NCBI GenBank assembly: GCA_035236585.1
Contig: CP141126.1
Span: 11,979,001 to 12,043,000, forward strand
Reading direction: 5' to 3'
Length of the DNA stretch: 64,000 bases
Origin: Warburgia ugandensis
Lineage: Eukaryota; Streptophyta; Magnoliopsida; Canellales; Canellaceae
The notes beneath the pieces are model-generated. The model was not told the origin of the DNA and did not search any database. It was given only the letters and a program-made list of their open reading frames with translations. Shown here piece after piece: positions 38,170 through 50,440 of this stretch. The first letter of the stretch is position 1. Every line of letters begins with the position of its first letter. A program made the translations under genes and the position numbers.

Positions 38170-41100
38170 CTAGCTAGATATGATTGATGGCTCCTCGCCT
38201 AGTAAGAGTGCCCTTAAGATTGTATCACACCAACCATCCACAAGCATGAACAAGTGGCCTTCGTTAGGAATCTCGTAATACTTGATCCACGCAAGCTTAC
38301 TGGAAAGATATCGTTGCATTTCAACCGGGATTAGTCGATCATCAGGACCTTGCCAGACGTGAACAGATCCTTCATTCTTAGGGAATGGGTTGCTTATTTC
38401 CGTTGGATCAAAGTCCCAAGTCCCATAAGCCATCAGAATATCTCGATAGCTGGATTCCGAAGGCCCTTGTTGTACCGCTTTATCCTGCAATTAGCAATGC
38501 CAGCCAACATCATTTCTCCATGGGCACTAGCTGTGGCTAATGCTGCTGATCATTGAAACTTTATACTTAGCTTGAACACAGCCATTGCAAAGGTTATACA
38601 GTAGCTTAAGAGAGTGCAAAGAAGTTCACAGTCGTTCTCTGCTTATGTATCTAAGCCATTCATCATGTTCGGAATAGGTTGGATATTCTAGAAATTAAAT
38701 TTTGTGTCCATTGTCTGCTTTTAGCTTATATTTCTTTGAGTAGAAAATCACGGCCATTTATTTTTGTTAATTTTCAAATACTCAAAACAAGTTAGGATCA
38801 CCAAATAAATTCACACCAGTATAAATAAATTATAATTAAGAACTAAAGCATTCATCATGTTCTTTGAATGCAAACACTCTTGGTTTGATTTTTTGCTTAT
38901 TACAAAAATAAAAATTATAGTGGGAAGGTTGATCGTGATCTCTTGATTAACAGTTCATGGGTGTGAAATGTGAATTTGGACAATTATATGGCACGCTCAT
39001 GGCACAAACCAGTGTTTAGAAGTTATATTTTGGTCTCCAAATTTCAGGGATATAAACTGTTTTTTTTTTCTATAGAACAACATGAATGGTTTAGATGATC
39101 TTAACTAATTGTTTATACAGGCAACAATATGAATGGCTTAGACCCGATATGCCAAACTTAAACAAGAAATGCTATCAAGGCTGAGTTACTGGACTAATTC
39201 AAACTTCACCGAGCTAAGTCTCACTTTTGGATGTTCTGATCTATTCATTTTGTTCAGCCTCCCTTAAATTAGCTAGACGCCAAAATTCATGACCATTTGA
39301 TGAGTTTTTAAATCAAGATGGGTGAACTTTTTCAATTAAAAAGGCAAATAACTAGAAGCATCCAATAAGCATGATGCTTAGCAAATAGTCTAAATAGTGG
39401 AGGCCGAACAAGATTGGGTGAGATCATGTGTGTATAGAGTTTGAGAACTGATCAATTTTAAAAATTCGAATTGACCAGCTCTAACTTAAAGGGAGAGATT
39501 TGGGAAACTAGCAAGTTCTCAAGTTCTAATCTTGATAGATTTTACAAACTGACCAGTTCTAAAATCTTTCAAAACACAAGTTATAGTGTATTTCTTTTCT
39601 ACATTTAAATTGTGGGAGAAAAGTTAGAATTGGCCAGTTCTAGAAACAAGTAGCAGAGCGAATCCAGTGAATGACTTAGATCATTGAAAAAGTACCCAAA
39701 AGTGAGCTCAATTATCAGTTTTTTCTACTCCCTGCTATTCACAAATGTAGCATAATCTCTCTCTCTCTAGTGCAGGCCTGGCTGGAGAAGACGATCGAAT
39801 CTTATAAGATGAATGGGTTGAATAACTCAGATAAAGATTATAAGTGAAATAGTAAACTGGCTGGATCTTAATTAAGAACTGATAGGTTTCTCTTAGAACT
39901 GATCAGTTCCTGCAAGAACTTGCAGGAACTGGCCAGCTCTCTAGAACTTGCCAGTTCCCAAATTCTACACCCACCTCGGGCGGACTCAAAACTCCAAGTC
40001 TAGGTAGCATTTCTCAACCTTTAAAGGCAGAGCACATAGTACGAACAGGTTAAAAACTGGAAGTAGGGTCGGGTTTAGCGATCCAACAACTCTCTGTTCT
40101 TTCACCCAGTCTTTGGAAAGCAGGACAACAGAGGTCCTTCAAAGGATGAAATTTGGACCCACTTGTAACTTCTAACCGACTGCACTTGCACTCTGTTAGT
40201 CTGCTATAGCCCTTGGAGTAGCATATAAATCTGTGTATATGTTTGTGAAAGTTTACATACCCCTTGGTTGATCCGATTTGCGAGCACCATACGCATGATC
40301 TCTACATCCCGTGGACAGAAATTCTCTGGGCTTCCAGCAAAATAGATTAGCGGAAGATACAATTTAGAATTCATCCATAATTTAAACAAGAATGGCGCAT
40401 AATGGGCAATCCGCAGCCTCCACCGATCGTGTATGTGCAACCGCCCGTAGACATGTCTAAATAGAGTGGCTGGAAAAGATGGCCAAAAGTAATTGATGAC
40501 TGGAGCCACCAGTGTTGCGCCGGCCAACCTGCAAGCATGGTAAAATAAAATAAAAGCTCAGTTTTTCCTTAAAAAAGAAAAAGGCCCATCATTTTCAGGT
40601 GCTATATCGTACCTTCTGTTCAAATTTTTTACCGATATTTTTGTTTAAAACCCATCTTTTCAAGGAAGAACCAATTCTTATGACTCATTTATTACATTTT
40701 TACTTTCTATTTTTAAGTTTTCTTTTTACGACTTTATGCTTTTATAATTTTTATTTATTGGAATTTTTACATTTTGAGTTTCCATTAAATCTTCAATAGT
40801 TTAATTCTAAGATCTCTGATCTTTACAACTTCAATCACCAGCTTCCAATATTTTTGTTTATATTTTGAGAATTTTTCTAACTATTTTCCTAAACGTTTTT
40901 AACTCTTTTCAAAATTTCTAAGTTTTTTGAAGTTCTAGCAGAAGATCGGGCAAGCAGGGTTATGGTCCTCTAGATCAATGGAAGATGCACCTCCAGTTGC
41001 ATGTAGGGCAAAGGGGGGAGAGGGCTAAATTAAAGAGTTTGATCAAGAGGACATACCTTTGTGGTATGTACTTGAGGCAACCCCAGACAGTGGCACCCCC

Positions 41101-41836
41101 CATCGATATTCCAAGCACATAAAATTTCGATCCTATTTGTAGCTGATCCGCCAGATCTTGGATGTCAAAAGCGTCACTCTTGGGTGATCTCTTTGGATTT
41201 GGATCACTCTCTCCGTACCCGGCCCTGTCGAATTGCAAGAAATATATCCCCAGCTCCTCTACCAGCTCCTGTAATCCATAACACAATCTATTAAATTCAA
41301 GGCCAATTTGATAAACCAACAAAAATTTCGATCAGAATTTCTAACTACACAGAAAAAAGCCTATGCTTACTTGAGATGCCGTTATCTTGAATTCTTTGGA
41401 GCTGCCGTAGCCGTGAACGAAGACGATTTTATACTTGGCCTTCTCTTTGGGAACTCCAGTTTCAATGTAGGCAAGATGTCTTCCATCCCTTAGTTTGATT
41501 CTTGGTGATGTTGCAGGACCGCTTGGAGAACCCAGCATTTTTGGAGAGAAATATGGATTAATGGCCCTGTAAGCCCATCTCAAACCGCCCATCATCAGAA
41601 CTACTGGTATCAGTGTAAGCACCACTTCATTAAGATTACAGAGGCCGATATAAAAGAATGCACAAACATGGATGCAAGCTTACTGCTTTTAGACCAAGCA
41701 TAAATCAGTTTGAAAGGACAGAGATGAAGTAGAGGGCATGAAAAAGCTCACCCACCTTTGAGAAGATTTCCAGCTCTATCCTTTGCTCCGGTGAGAACGA
41801 TTCTCTGTGTGTGTTTTCTTGTTCTTGCAAACTCAT
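38170..41836 (-). CDS. Alpha/beta hydrolase fold protein (complete, five exons)
   Basis: Serine hydrolase of a plant alpha/beta hydrolase group; substrate unknown. Exons, minus strand: 41836-41752, 41603-41371, 41268-41057, 40528-40261, 38484-38170. All introns are GT-AG, phases join, and the product is 370 aa, as usual for the group. The short first exon (MSLQEQENTH) is included because its donor phase matches exon 2, which otherwise would have no start. A hydrophobic anchor VVLMMGGLRWAYRAI follows (about residues 29-43). The oxyanion-loop motif is VHGYGSS; the nucleophile elbow is GISMG with Ser161; the acid is Asp314 or Asp315 in QGPDDRL; His343 lies in EGHLF. So the triad is complete. The last intron (1776 bp) holds a foldback element. 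Large direct repeats bracket the gene, which looks intact. Confidence 0.92.
39224..39437. repeat. Foldback MITE-like element in the last hydrolase intron
   Basis: Arms pair ttttggatgttctgatct with agattgggtgagatcatgtg, and inner text near gcatccaataagcatgatgc. It resembles 5655-5910 in sequence and design. Confidence 0.5.
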
Positions 41837-42022
41837 CCTTTTATTCCTGTGGTTGCTGCTGCAAGTCAACCGTATAACATATATATTTAACAAATAATAT
41901 AAAGTAAGTAGCTTCCAGAACAACTTTTTTATGGTTTCATTTTTCTAGCTTCTTTATCTTTTACTAAAACACAAAATTTTAAGAAAAAAAAAAGTGGGGT
42001 GCTGATAAATTGTAGCGGTGGA

Positions 42023-42023
<1 letters not shown>

Positions 42024-42067
<44 letters not shown>
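42024..42067. repeat. GA microsatellite upstream of the hydrolase gene
   Basis: (GA)n run about 190 bp upstream of the hydrolase start codon; it reads as CT on the gene's strand, the usual leader/promoter orientation. Confidence 0.92.
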
Positions 42068-42071
<4 letters not shown>

Positions 42072-42326
42072 AAGGCATCTTTTCCGGCCAAACAATCCAT
42101 GCCAAAAACCTTGTGTCAATGTTATACCTCTCCTCTTATCCTTCACCCTTTCTCATCTTTTTACATAATGCATAAAGCTTTTCCTGTCCTTCTCTGTCAT
42201 TCTTCTTAAGCCAAAGATCACACCTACCCCACGTTACCAAAAGGAGACAATAGAAATCAATCAAAACCAACACATATAGACACCACCCATGTTTACAACC
42301 ACTCCATCCTGCATCAGAATCAATAA

Positions 42327-42709
42327 ATCTGGTGCCACCAATGCCACCAAGCAATAAGAATCACCTCCGATCTCACTTTTGATCTCTTGTGTCTATGTTG
42401 CTACGGCCAATTCATCTCCCAAATTGGATTTGACCCCTCCCTGACTGCTCATCTTGTTAAAGCCCTCTCTCCATTTCTCCCACTACCTAATGTGAATTGA
42501 ACCTATGCATTGGATGTTAAATTAAGACAACCCATATTGGAATTGGAATCAGAAACCAACCCTGGCCCTTGAATTATATTCCGGACTGGGGATTCCAATA
42601 GGAGTACTCGAACTCTCACTCACGGTGAGAATTCTCCTCCAGCTGCTTTTGATCCTAGGAATTACTTCACTCGACCCAAGTTGAATGAATTGATCGACGA
42701 ATTCACCCA
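42327..42709 (+). pseudogene. RING-type E3 ubiquitin ligase fragment (RHC1A-like N-terminal half)
   Basis: An open piece from 42327 reads IWCHQCHQAIRI and then DLLCLCCYGQFISQIGFDP, a zinc ribbon of the CxxC...CxxC type at the N-terminus of plant RHC1A/RING1-like E3 ligases. It stops at about 42498. A later piece in another frame reads [20 protein letters not shown] then IDEFTQN, the conserved segment those proteins carry before the RING. No start, intron or RING finger is present. The two matching pieces in correct order make the assignment credible, although neither is long. Confidence 0.6.
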
Positions 42710-43093
42710 AAATATCAATCTATGCTTTCACATTGAGGTGGAGCAGCAGATTAATGGCGTATTTTTTAATTTCATTTGTTTCAATAGTATTGTTGAAGGT
42801 GAGCCTTGGCACAATTGTAAAAGTTATCGTCATGTGATCTTGAGGTCACAGGTTCAAGGCGTGGAATCAGTCTTTTGCAAAATATAAAGTAAGGTTACCT
42901 ACTATAGACCCTTGTAGTTTGCCCCATTCCTAGACTCTGCATAGTTGGAAGCTTTGTGCAGTGGGATTGCCCTGCCCATTTTTTTCAATAGTACTGTTTG
43001 TGTTTGGAGAATCAAGGCTCTGGACAAGTCTAGAGGTTGGCTTGAAAGAACGGCTATCGAGGATATGAGCATTGTAGTTTGTACCCACTCAAT
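42710..43093 (+). pseudogene. CSLC (xyloglucan glucan synthase-like) fragment split by a SINE
   Basis: Before the SINE the frame reads [19 protein letters not shown] and CFNS; after it, FNSTVCVWRIKALDKSRGWL and ERTAIEDMSIVVCTHS. This follows the CSLC family pattern (FEVEQQVNG...[13 protein letters not shown]...[15 protein letters not shown]), the family-2 glycosyltransferase region with the third catalytic Asp. The Asp of EDM survives, but the RAHL-type continuation is decayed (CTHS). Only about 65 residues remain, without the other catalytic motifs, so it cannot be functional. It joins the RING fragment in the same orientation without a recognisable spacer. Confidence 0.8.
42795..42982 (+). 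mobile_element. Au-type SINE inside the CSLC fragment
   Basis: Complete SINE with head gtgagccttggcacaattg and tail ggattgccctgcccattt. Flanked by a 16-bp duplication with one mismatch (tttcaatagtattgtt at 42779-42794; right copy 42983-42998). Removing the SINE and one duplicate rejoins the CSLC reading frame. Confidence 0.93.
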
Positions 43094-43116
43094 GAAGAAG
43101 AAGAAGAAGAGCTTCA

Positions 43117-43205
43117 TGTCACGGGTTACAATTTCACCAATGATAAACTCGTGAGGCACTTGTGCATAACTCCCGCTCTGCATAAGTTAGCCTCTTGGTC
43201 ACGGT
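43117..43205 (-). repeat. Fragment related to the LARD-like LTR
   Basis: tgtcacgggttacaatttcacc followed by aaactcgtgaggcacttgtg and cataagttagcctc parallels the reverse complement of the 16255-16784 LTR end. It immediately follows the CSLC fragment. Confidence 0.5.
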
Positions 43206-43472
43206 GCAAGTCCATGACATTTCAGCTACAATTGCCCTACAAACAAAAAAAGAAGACTCTCTCCCTCTACAACAACACATGGTTGAATCCTAATTCAACC
43301 TCTCTAACCGACGATGATTTAGCAAATCCTTGGGTAGTAGTTTAGTAGATTCAAATTAAGCATTGATCTTTAGATTAGAAACCACCAAAAAATGTAAAAT
43401 CTTAGTAGTACAGTTTTAGGTTTCCAAAGAACGTTTACTGTCTTTTTCTCTTTTTCACGGAGATGCGTCCAA

Positions 43473-43735
43473 ATATCAGCTCCTCCCTTTAATTTTTCCC
43501 TCGTTTTTTCTTCCAACTGTTGCGGGCATTCACGTGGCACTTCCCGGAGACAGTCAGTCTTGGCGTCTGATCGATTTCCAGTGTCTTTAAGTCGCTCTTT
43601 AAGGCGCACTTGACGCATATCAGCTCCTCCCTTTATTTTTAGCCCTTTTTTCCTTCTTCCAACTGTCCCGCAGGTGCACGTCGCACTTTCAGAGAAAGAG
43701 TCAATCTTGGCGTCCGATCGACTTCCACTGTCATT
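43473..43735. repeat. Tandem duplication, ~144-bp unit
   Basis: Two units beginning atatcagctcctcccttta at 43473 and 43617, each with cttcttccaactgt, a ggcac/cgcactt segment and tcttggcgtc(t/c)gatcga. Confidence 0.85.
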
Positions 43736-45185
43736 CTACTTATAACGAATAGCGCAAACGAAGGCCTTTCCATGTGACCGTGTACTTATATTATTATTTT
43801 ATTCATAATGTGTAACCCAATGGATAATACATACTTAAAATTTTGGTTTACTTATTTTTAATTTTATATTATTCACTTTGATCATGATTACATTTATTTG
43901 TTTATTTACTTAGACCTAAGAAGTAAATTATCTGCTAATCTGCTAATTTCTAAATTTACTTAAAATTTCCGAACCATTCGACCAGCGCATTTAATTGTCT
44001 AGCCTTGACCATAAACGAAAATTCACAACGGTTTCATGAGCTTAGCATCCTAAGCATTAGATTTCTGAGACTTGAATTTAGACATGTTATTTACGTAAAA
44101 GCTTTTAACACTCTATTTCTTGTAATAAAAGGTTATATTTTTTTCATATGTTAGATTTATTCCGGGATTACTTGCTGTTTAAAATAATAGATATCGAAGC
44201 CTAAACAATTATATCAACGGATTAGATCATTCAAAGATAGGTCGCTTCAAGGGAAAACAATGAGGAGAGCTTCTCGGGAAAGTGCCCTTCAGGGCCTTCC
44301 TTACTACCATTTGTTTTTAGTCATACGACACTATATAACTTTTTTCTTAATTTTTTTTTCTTACATTTCACTCCATGTCAAGTTCACATGCACTGGAGTG
44401 CCCGTTAGAAGTTAAGGACCACTTTCTTTTTCATCACCTCCCCACCCCCACCCTGGCTACCTTCATACTTCAACCATCTCAATCAAGATTAACTAAAATC
44501 CTGGAGCCAAAAGAGTCCAGTACAGTTGGTCGCAGACAACAATAGAACATTCCTTTACTTTGGTATTTCTTTTCTTCTACCCAAAATCCTAGCCAACCAT
44601 GTCAGGATTATCCCAGTTTTAAGCTGAACTTGGACAGGTCTTCGTTTTTTTATCTGGGGTGGTCTGGTGTGAGGGTATCAGCAGAGATATTAATGCAAAA
44701 TTGAGTTGTAGCCTACTCTAGACCGATAAGGGAAGGGGATTCAACTAGGTCAGAGGTCCGGATTTATCATTTGGGCCTATCAACAATGTTACTCTCCCAT
44801 CAGTAGAAGGTCACACCTTGAATGTCATTAGTTGGTTATCTGGAGACTCTGACCCACCTTGGAGATATTTTAATGAGTTTGCAACAATTGATCAGAGGAT
44901 TATTGGATTTCAAATCCACACGTCTCACGTTAAGTGATCACCTAATATAGTACCTGACAGTCAGTGAAGTCGTTCCAATCTGTTTAGAATTTTTCAGAAA
45001 TACCAACGAGTAACTCATCTAAAACTTAAGGAAAAATTGATGGACAGCTCTACCTGTAGGTCTATGGGATGAAAACTCTATCTGTCGGTTTATGGGATTT
45101 AGATTTGGGGTTCATGAAACACACATCGGCAGTCACTCCTGTACGCGGTGGCATAGACTTGCTCCACTAAAAAAAAGAGATTTTG
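43736..45185. other. Intergenic; right part possibly post-PBS leader of an LTR element
   Basis: 43736-44640 is AT-rich and unrecognised. 44640-45185 lies beside the primer-binding-site-like motif and could be internal leader of the element whose LTR is copy B. Confidence 0.35.
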
Positions 45186-45195
45186 GAGTCGCCAC
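45186..45195 (-). promoter_or_regulatory. Primer-binding-site-like motif (Tat/Ogre type)
   Basis: On the minus strand reads TGGCGACTCC, the start of the primer-binding site typical of Tat/Ogre-lineage Ty3/gypsy elements. It adjoins the left end of repeat copy B, which would be the 5' LTR in minus orientation. Copy A lacks it. Confidence 0.5.
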
Positions 45196-46404
45196 TGGTG
45201 CCTTTGGCCTAGATAGAGTGTAAGCTAGGCTCACAAGTTTCCTAAAGGAGTCCGTAAACCATGTTGTGGTCGAAAGTAGTACGATTGTATCAACTGCCTA
45301 CCATCAAATGCTTTTTAAGGCCTCGCACCACCTATTTATATGATCACAGGCTCCTGAGATTGTTTTTCAGCCAATTAGTGTTTTTAATAGCATGGCTCTT
45401 AACCAAGTGCTTTGGATTGACTATACTCAAGAAAAATAAAAGGTGAAAAGTTATAGTTTGATGGGCAGTGAAACCTAGGATCCTTAACCATGCTTCCCTA
45501 ACGAAAGAAAGATAAAATGAAAGAATTTAAATATGATACACATGATGCATGGGGTTCAAGACAGCTAATAGACAATTTGGGGTTATGTTACCTCCGAGCC
45601 GATTAATTATCTCAATAAAGCATAACACATATTTGAATAATAAAATTTAAATAAGAAAATAAAAAAGCATGCGGGCTTAGTAATCAGACGGGCCACAAGG
45701 GCTTGGGTCCTTATATTAACAGAATTTAATTATGATGCACGTAATCTAAGGTAGTCAAGAAAGCTAATAGAAATATGGGGTTATATTATCTCCGAGAGTT
45801 GACTAATTGATTTGACAAAGCATGATCATATGCGAGTACTGAAAATTAAATAGAAAGTAAAAAAGTGGCAGGTTTAGTAGTCCAACAGGGCACAAGGGCT
45901 TGGATCCTTAACTACGTCCACTCGAAACAAAGCAAAAACGACAGCATTTAATGGTCAACAAAGCCTCCAAAAATTAAGTATTTTCCCTCAATTATCAAAT
46001 GAGAAGGAACAGGAATCTTAGCCATAGAGATTTAAGTGGCCCCATGTGATGATGTCATGCAGCTGACTATACATGTAATGTCAGCTAATTCTTGATAATT
46101 CCTTTTCAATGATGATAATATTATCAGGAATGGTAAAAGTTTGACCATTAATGCATGTAGCCCTGTAGGAACCACCCCTCATGGGCCAAGAGGTGAAGTG
46201 ATCTTGAGCTGCCACATCTCCCTTTTCTAAATGAGATGAAGTAGCCTCTTCATGTCCTCTTAGAAAAAGTTCATTTTCCTGTCTTGCAATGGACCCTCCT
46301 TCTATTGGTCAAGCCTGCTTAATAAAGAGGTGGAAGACTTGCACCACCCGCATACATATTAGTAGTATAGTTGTTCCATTGTCTTTTTCATTCTTTTATA
46401 TGAC

Positions 46405-46481
46405 TTGAGAATGCAACAATAGAGTTGTCCTCAAGTTACCTTGAGCTCACAAGTTCAAGGTATGAAAACAGCTTCTGGCAA
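46405..46481 (+). mobile_element. Au-type SINE, left half (split by solo LTR)
   Basis: caatagagttgtcctcaagtt through caagttcaaggtatgaaaac is the tRNA-like head region. The SINE resumes at 49537 after the LTR insertion. Confidence 0.75.
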
Positions 46482-49400
46482 TGTAATGATTCAAACATTT
46501 TATGCTATTTTTACTAAATTGAATAGAAATTAATTAATTTAGAAATTTATATCTAGACTTAATCATATTAAATGTTCTATTTTAATTAAAATGTGAAACA
46601 AAGGAAATTATTAGAAAAGTTAGTATCATTAGATTCTACGCTCGAAATGGAATCTAACACCTCAAAGAACACTGAAAACGGAGTTCGTATGAAAAAGTTA
46701 TAAGCATTGAAAGATGAAGGGTATATCTGTAATTTAACTGTAAAACAACTAAGACATGAAAACACAGGAAGCTGTTTTACTAACAGCACCCCCCCCCCAG
46801 ATCGTCCCCTACCTCCCGCCACCGACCTGCACAGCACGGTCTCTATGAGGCAGCGCCAAAAGAAATGGCGGCACCACCATTGGGCAACATCACCTTCACC
46901 CTCTTTAAAAAGCCCTTTCCTCCTCTTCTCAGATCATCCATTCTTCTCCATCTCCAGCTACTTCGAGCTAGGGTTTCCGGCAAAACCAGAAAACCCTTCT
47001 CCAGATTTCCTCTGCGATTTCTGGTGCCAGCCCAAGTCTTCCCTTTGAGCTGGCCATTTCCCTCTTTTCTCTTCCCCATTTTCCCTTGGAATCACTAGAA
47101 AACTGGGTTTTCCCCTTCTTCGGGTTTTTTGGCGACCTGGGATTCAAGCAAGCGAGCACCATCTTCGGCTGCCCAGGTAAGGTTTTCTCCCCCTCTCTCT
47201 GGTTTTCCCCTTCCCCAGGCCAAATCCATGCCGGATATGGTGTTTCCCGGCCGAAGAACGCATCGAGTCCCATCCAGCTCCATGCGAACCAAGCATCCCA
47301 AGGATGCAGTGCGTAACGAGCGCCCAGGACGCACCCCTGGGACGGGCTTCAGGCTCGCACCACGTGTGGGCGTGGTCCCATTCGACTAGGATGCGTGAGA
47401 ACCCCGAGAGCCATGACACACGCACACCTGCGCAGAAGATGAGTTCACGCGATGCCATCCAGGACGCACCCCCCCTGGCGCCCCACTTGAGCGTGCGAAC
47501 GTCGTCGCAATTCGACCAAGAAGGGCACACGTCCTTGGAACCATGACGCGTGGCCCTAGTATGGACGAATCTATTTCATCCATGACATTGCGACACTAAA
47601 AATGCAATAACAGGGGTTGTAGGACTCCAATTGCGTCCGTATTAACGATGCGGACCTAATGAGACTATAAAAGTTAGGGTTATAAGCCTATTTAGTATGA
47701 CTATAGCCTAAACACTATAAAGATCGCATAGATCTACAGGATCAAAGATTATCAAACTTCATAGATTAATTTGTTGAGTCTATTAGGAGACCAATGTGCC
47801 TAGATTCAGTCTAAGTTACATACATCCACCTTGAACTTATAGATTTGACTGTTCAAATTAAGTACAGACTTGTTCTAGGCATCAGGATAGGCAACCTAGG
47901 AGATCTGACCATTCAATTACACGATCTTGATGACATGAAAGAAATTAAAGGTAATCTAATCATTAGATGTTAGTACTATATATAAGATCTAGCCTAAAGA
48001 CACACTAAGCAATGACCTAAAAGGCAAATATAACCATTAAGCTATAATTCTAATTAGTGGATAGAAAATAATATTTAAAACCTTGTTAACCATTAATATC
48101 CAGGGTTTCACAAAAGTAATCCAGGGTTGAGTAGTGAAGAATGCGACTCCAGAGACATCGAGGTAGGTAGTCTGATGCTACTAAGTTTTTAAATGCATCC
48201 CAAACTCTAAGTGATTCACTTGCCGTTAATACCGTATTTCATATGCTTTTAAGATATGATGTCCTTGTATTAGTATGCAGCCTTGTCTTTATGATTTTAT
48301 GGCTTTAAATGCAATACTAGCATAAACTGATTTTATGCATCGCTCATATGGTTTGCAAAATAAATGCATAAATTGCATGATTGTGATAATTGAGATTTGG
48401 ATTTATCTATATATGCTTTTTGGGCTATTGAGCTTGGTGGGCACTATGCTAAGAGGTTAGTATGTATGGAATTGGCCTCCCAGCCTCTACCACCAAAAAG
48501 GTGGATGGTATCGCTACCAAAAAGGCTTGTCCCTTCCTCGCTACTGTGGTAAATAGGGACGACCACTGGAAGTGTTCACGGCACCCTTTTCGAAGATAGT
48601 CATAGTCACTGTGGAAGCTATGGTAGGTTAGTCTTTACATACCGGAGATGCACGATTCCAACTGTGTGCTAATCGTGAGCATAATGACTCTATGATTTCA
48701 GTGTTATCGATATACATATAGCATTGAGATGGTCGTATACGAGTACTCGTGACCGGTTGCATGTGACGTGTTCCCCGAGAGATTCTTGTGCATGATACTT
48801 ACAGTGATGCTATCATCTGTTTTTGAATAACTACTTTAAGAGTTTCATGATTATTATATTTGAATCGTTGGTTTTGATGTGTTTACCGAAATCTTCTTAC
48901 ATGGATACTATTGATTTCTACCTTATGATGTTAGTCATGTTTATATCGTTGAATACTATATTTCGATGAAGGATTCCGTTATTAAAATTGCATCAATGAG
49001 CTTACATGTTATGCACAAATATGCATGTTTACATAAAAAGGAATCACTAATGTTTTCTATGAAAAGCTCCTTGATTTATGCATATTGCATGACTAGTTTT
49101 CAAAATAGTAGTATCAAATCACCTACCGGGTCTAAAGAATACTCACTCAAATATATTATTTTTACAAATTTACTCTAAAAGAATTAGAAGAAGCATCAGA
49201 AAATGTCAATGATACGATCAAGTGAATGAAGAGAAGACACGTATAAATGTAAATATATGATATACTCCTTTAGACATGTATCTATAATTACTACAGTTGA
49301 ACTGTGCATTGTGACTGGATAGACCTGGGAAGACATTTATGATTTCCAAAATTTTTAAAACTACTTTGGCCATCTTGAAAGCAAATGACACTCGAAGTTT

Positions 49401-49536
49401 TCAAAATGAATTTAAAATAAAAGATTTTTTCGCTACATTGCATTGTTTTCTAAAAGTGTTTTTAAATAGGAATCGATCCCGCGCTAGGAATTAGTTATTG
49501 TATTTAAAAATGCATGTGAAAACCCAGGTCGTCACA
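46482..49536. mobile_element. Solo LTR, ~3.05 kb, Ty3/gypsy (Tekay/Del-like suspected)
   Basis: Begins TGTAATGATTC and ends GGTCGTCACA, with a perfect 5-bp target-site duplication ggcaa (46477-46481 and 49537-49541). No second LTR, primer-binding site or coding domain is inside. Contains a GC-rich, CT-rich block (46790-47560) unlike its AT-rich surroundings, which yields many spurious open frames on both strands. The acggagttcgtatgaaaaag stretch (46679-46698) and the great length resemble LTRs of Tekay/Del chromoviruses; lineage is inferred, insertion type is seen. Confidence 0.82.
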
Positions 49537-49622
49537 GGCAAAATGCAAAATAAGGCTGCATACTATTAACCCTTGCAAAATGCATACACGGGAGCTTTGT
49601 ACATTGGGGTTGCACCTTTTAC
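49537..49622 (+). mobile_element. Au-type SINE, right half (split by solo LTR)
   Basis: After the duplicated ggcaa, the SINE continues aatgcaaaataaggctgc and ends gctttgtacattggggttgc plus a T-rich tail. Confidence 0.78.
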
Positions 49623-49833
49623 TTGAGGATGCATGCGAGATGCTTCCTTGATGATGAGAGGCATTATAGTGACAAAACCTGATAAGTACACTACCAAAAC
49701 ACATGACATACACTTCTTCAATTATATATAAGCTTTTTATTATTTTTTTTAAATTATATATATAATATTCTTTTGTATACACTAGGTCTAAACATTTCAA
49801 TTTTTTTCCTTTGTGTGATGACTCCCCCCCCCC

Positions 49834-49867
<34 letters not shown>

Positions 49868-50440
49868 TTTCTATTGTGTTTTCCTTTTAGTTTTCTAAGT
49901 GTTCCCACGTTTCTCATTTCATGTAAAACTTTGGCATACGGTTCATATATCGTTTCTCGAATATGTTTCACGTTCAGGTATCTATGGTCTAGTCAACATT
50001 GAGCTGCCCATATACGGGATATCCAAGCAAGGCAGATGTACAAAATCCTACACCTCCCACTTGAACATCTAGCAGTTTGTTTCTTGTTGTAACCATCGTT
50101 TTTGTTCCCATGGCGGTTACATATTTTATGTCCATGTTTTCGAGGACAGAGGTGATATTAATCCCAGCAAACATGAGGGAGGTGGATGGTTGATGATATC
50201 ACAGAGATAGGCTCCTTGGTGCCGAGCAAAAGGTAATGGAAACTTGGAGATAGGACTTATAACATGTCACTGCCGGCTCATCGAGACCCTCAGACTCAAA
50301 GGGAAAGAGTAATCCCTGACATAGGTTATGTTCTGCTGATGGTAGGTAGTAGGAGGTCCAACGAAATATGTGGTTATGCTTTGCATCAGTTTTTCTTATA
50401 TTTAGCATCCTCTTTCTCTATCTTCTGTTTTATCTTCAAA
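49623..50440. other. Segment present only in repeat copy B
   Basis: Contains a C run and CT microsatellite at about 49825-49864. No gene or element recognised. Absent from copy A. Confidence 0.4.

Noticed and set aside
46586..47583. Cluster of overlapping open frames on both strands
   Set aside because: They arise from the GC-rich block of the solo LTR. No frame has a recognisable domain.
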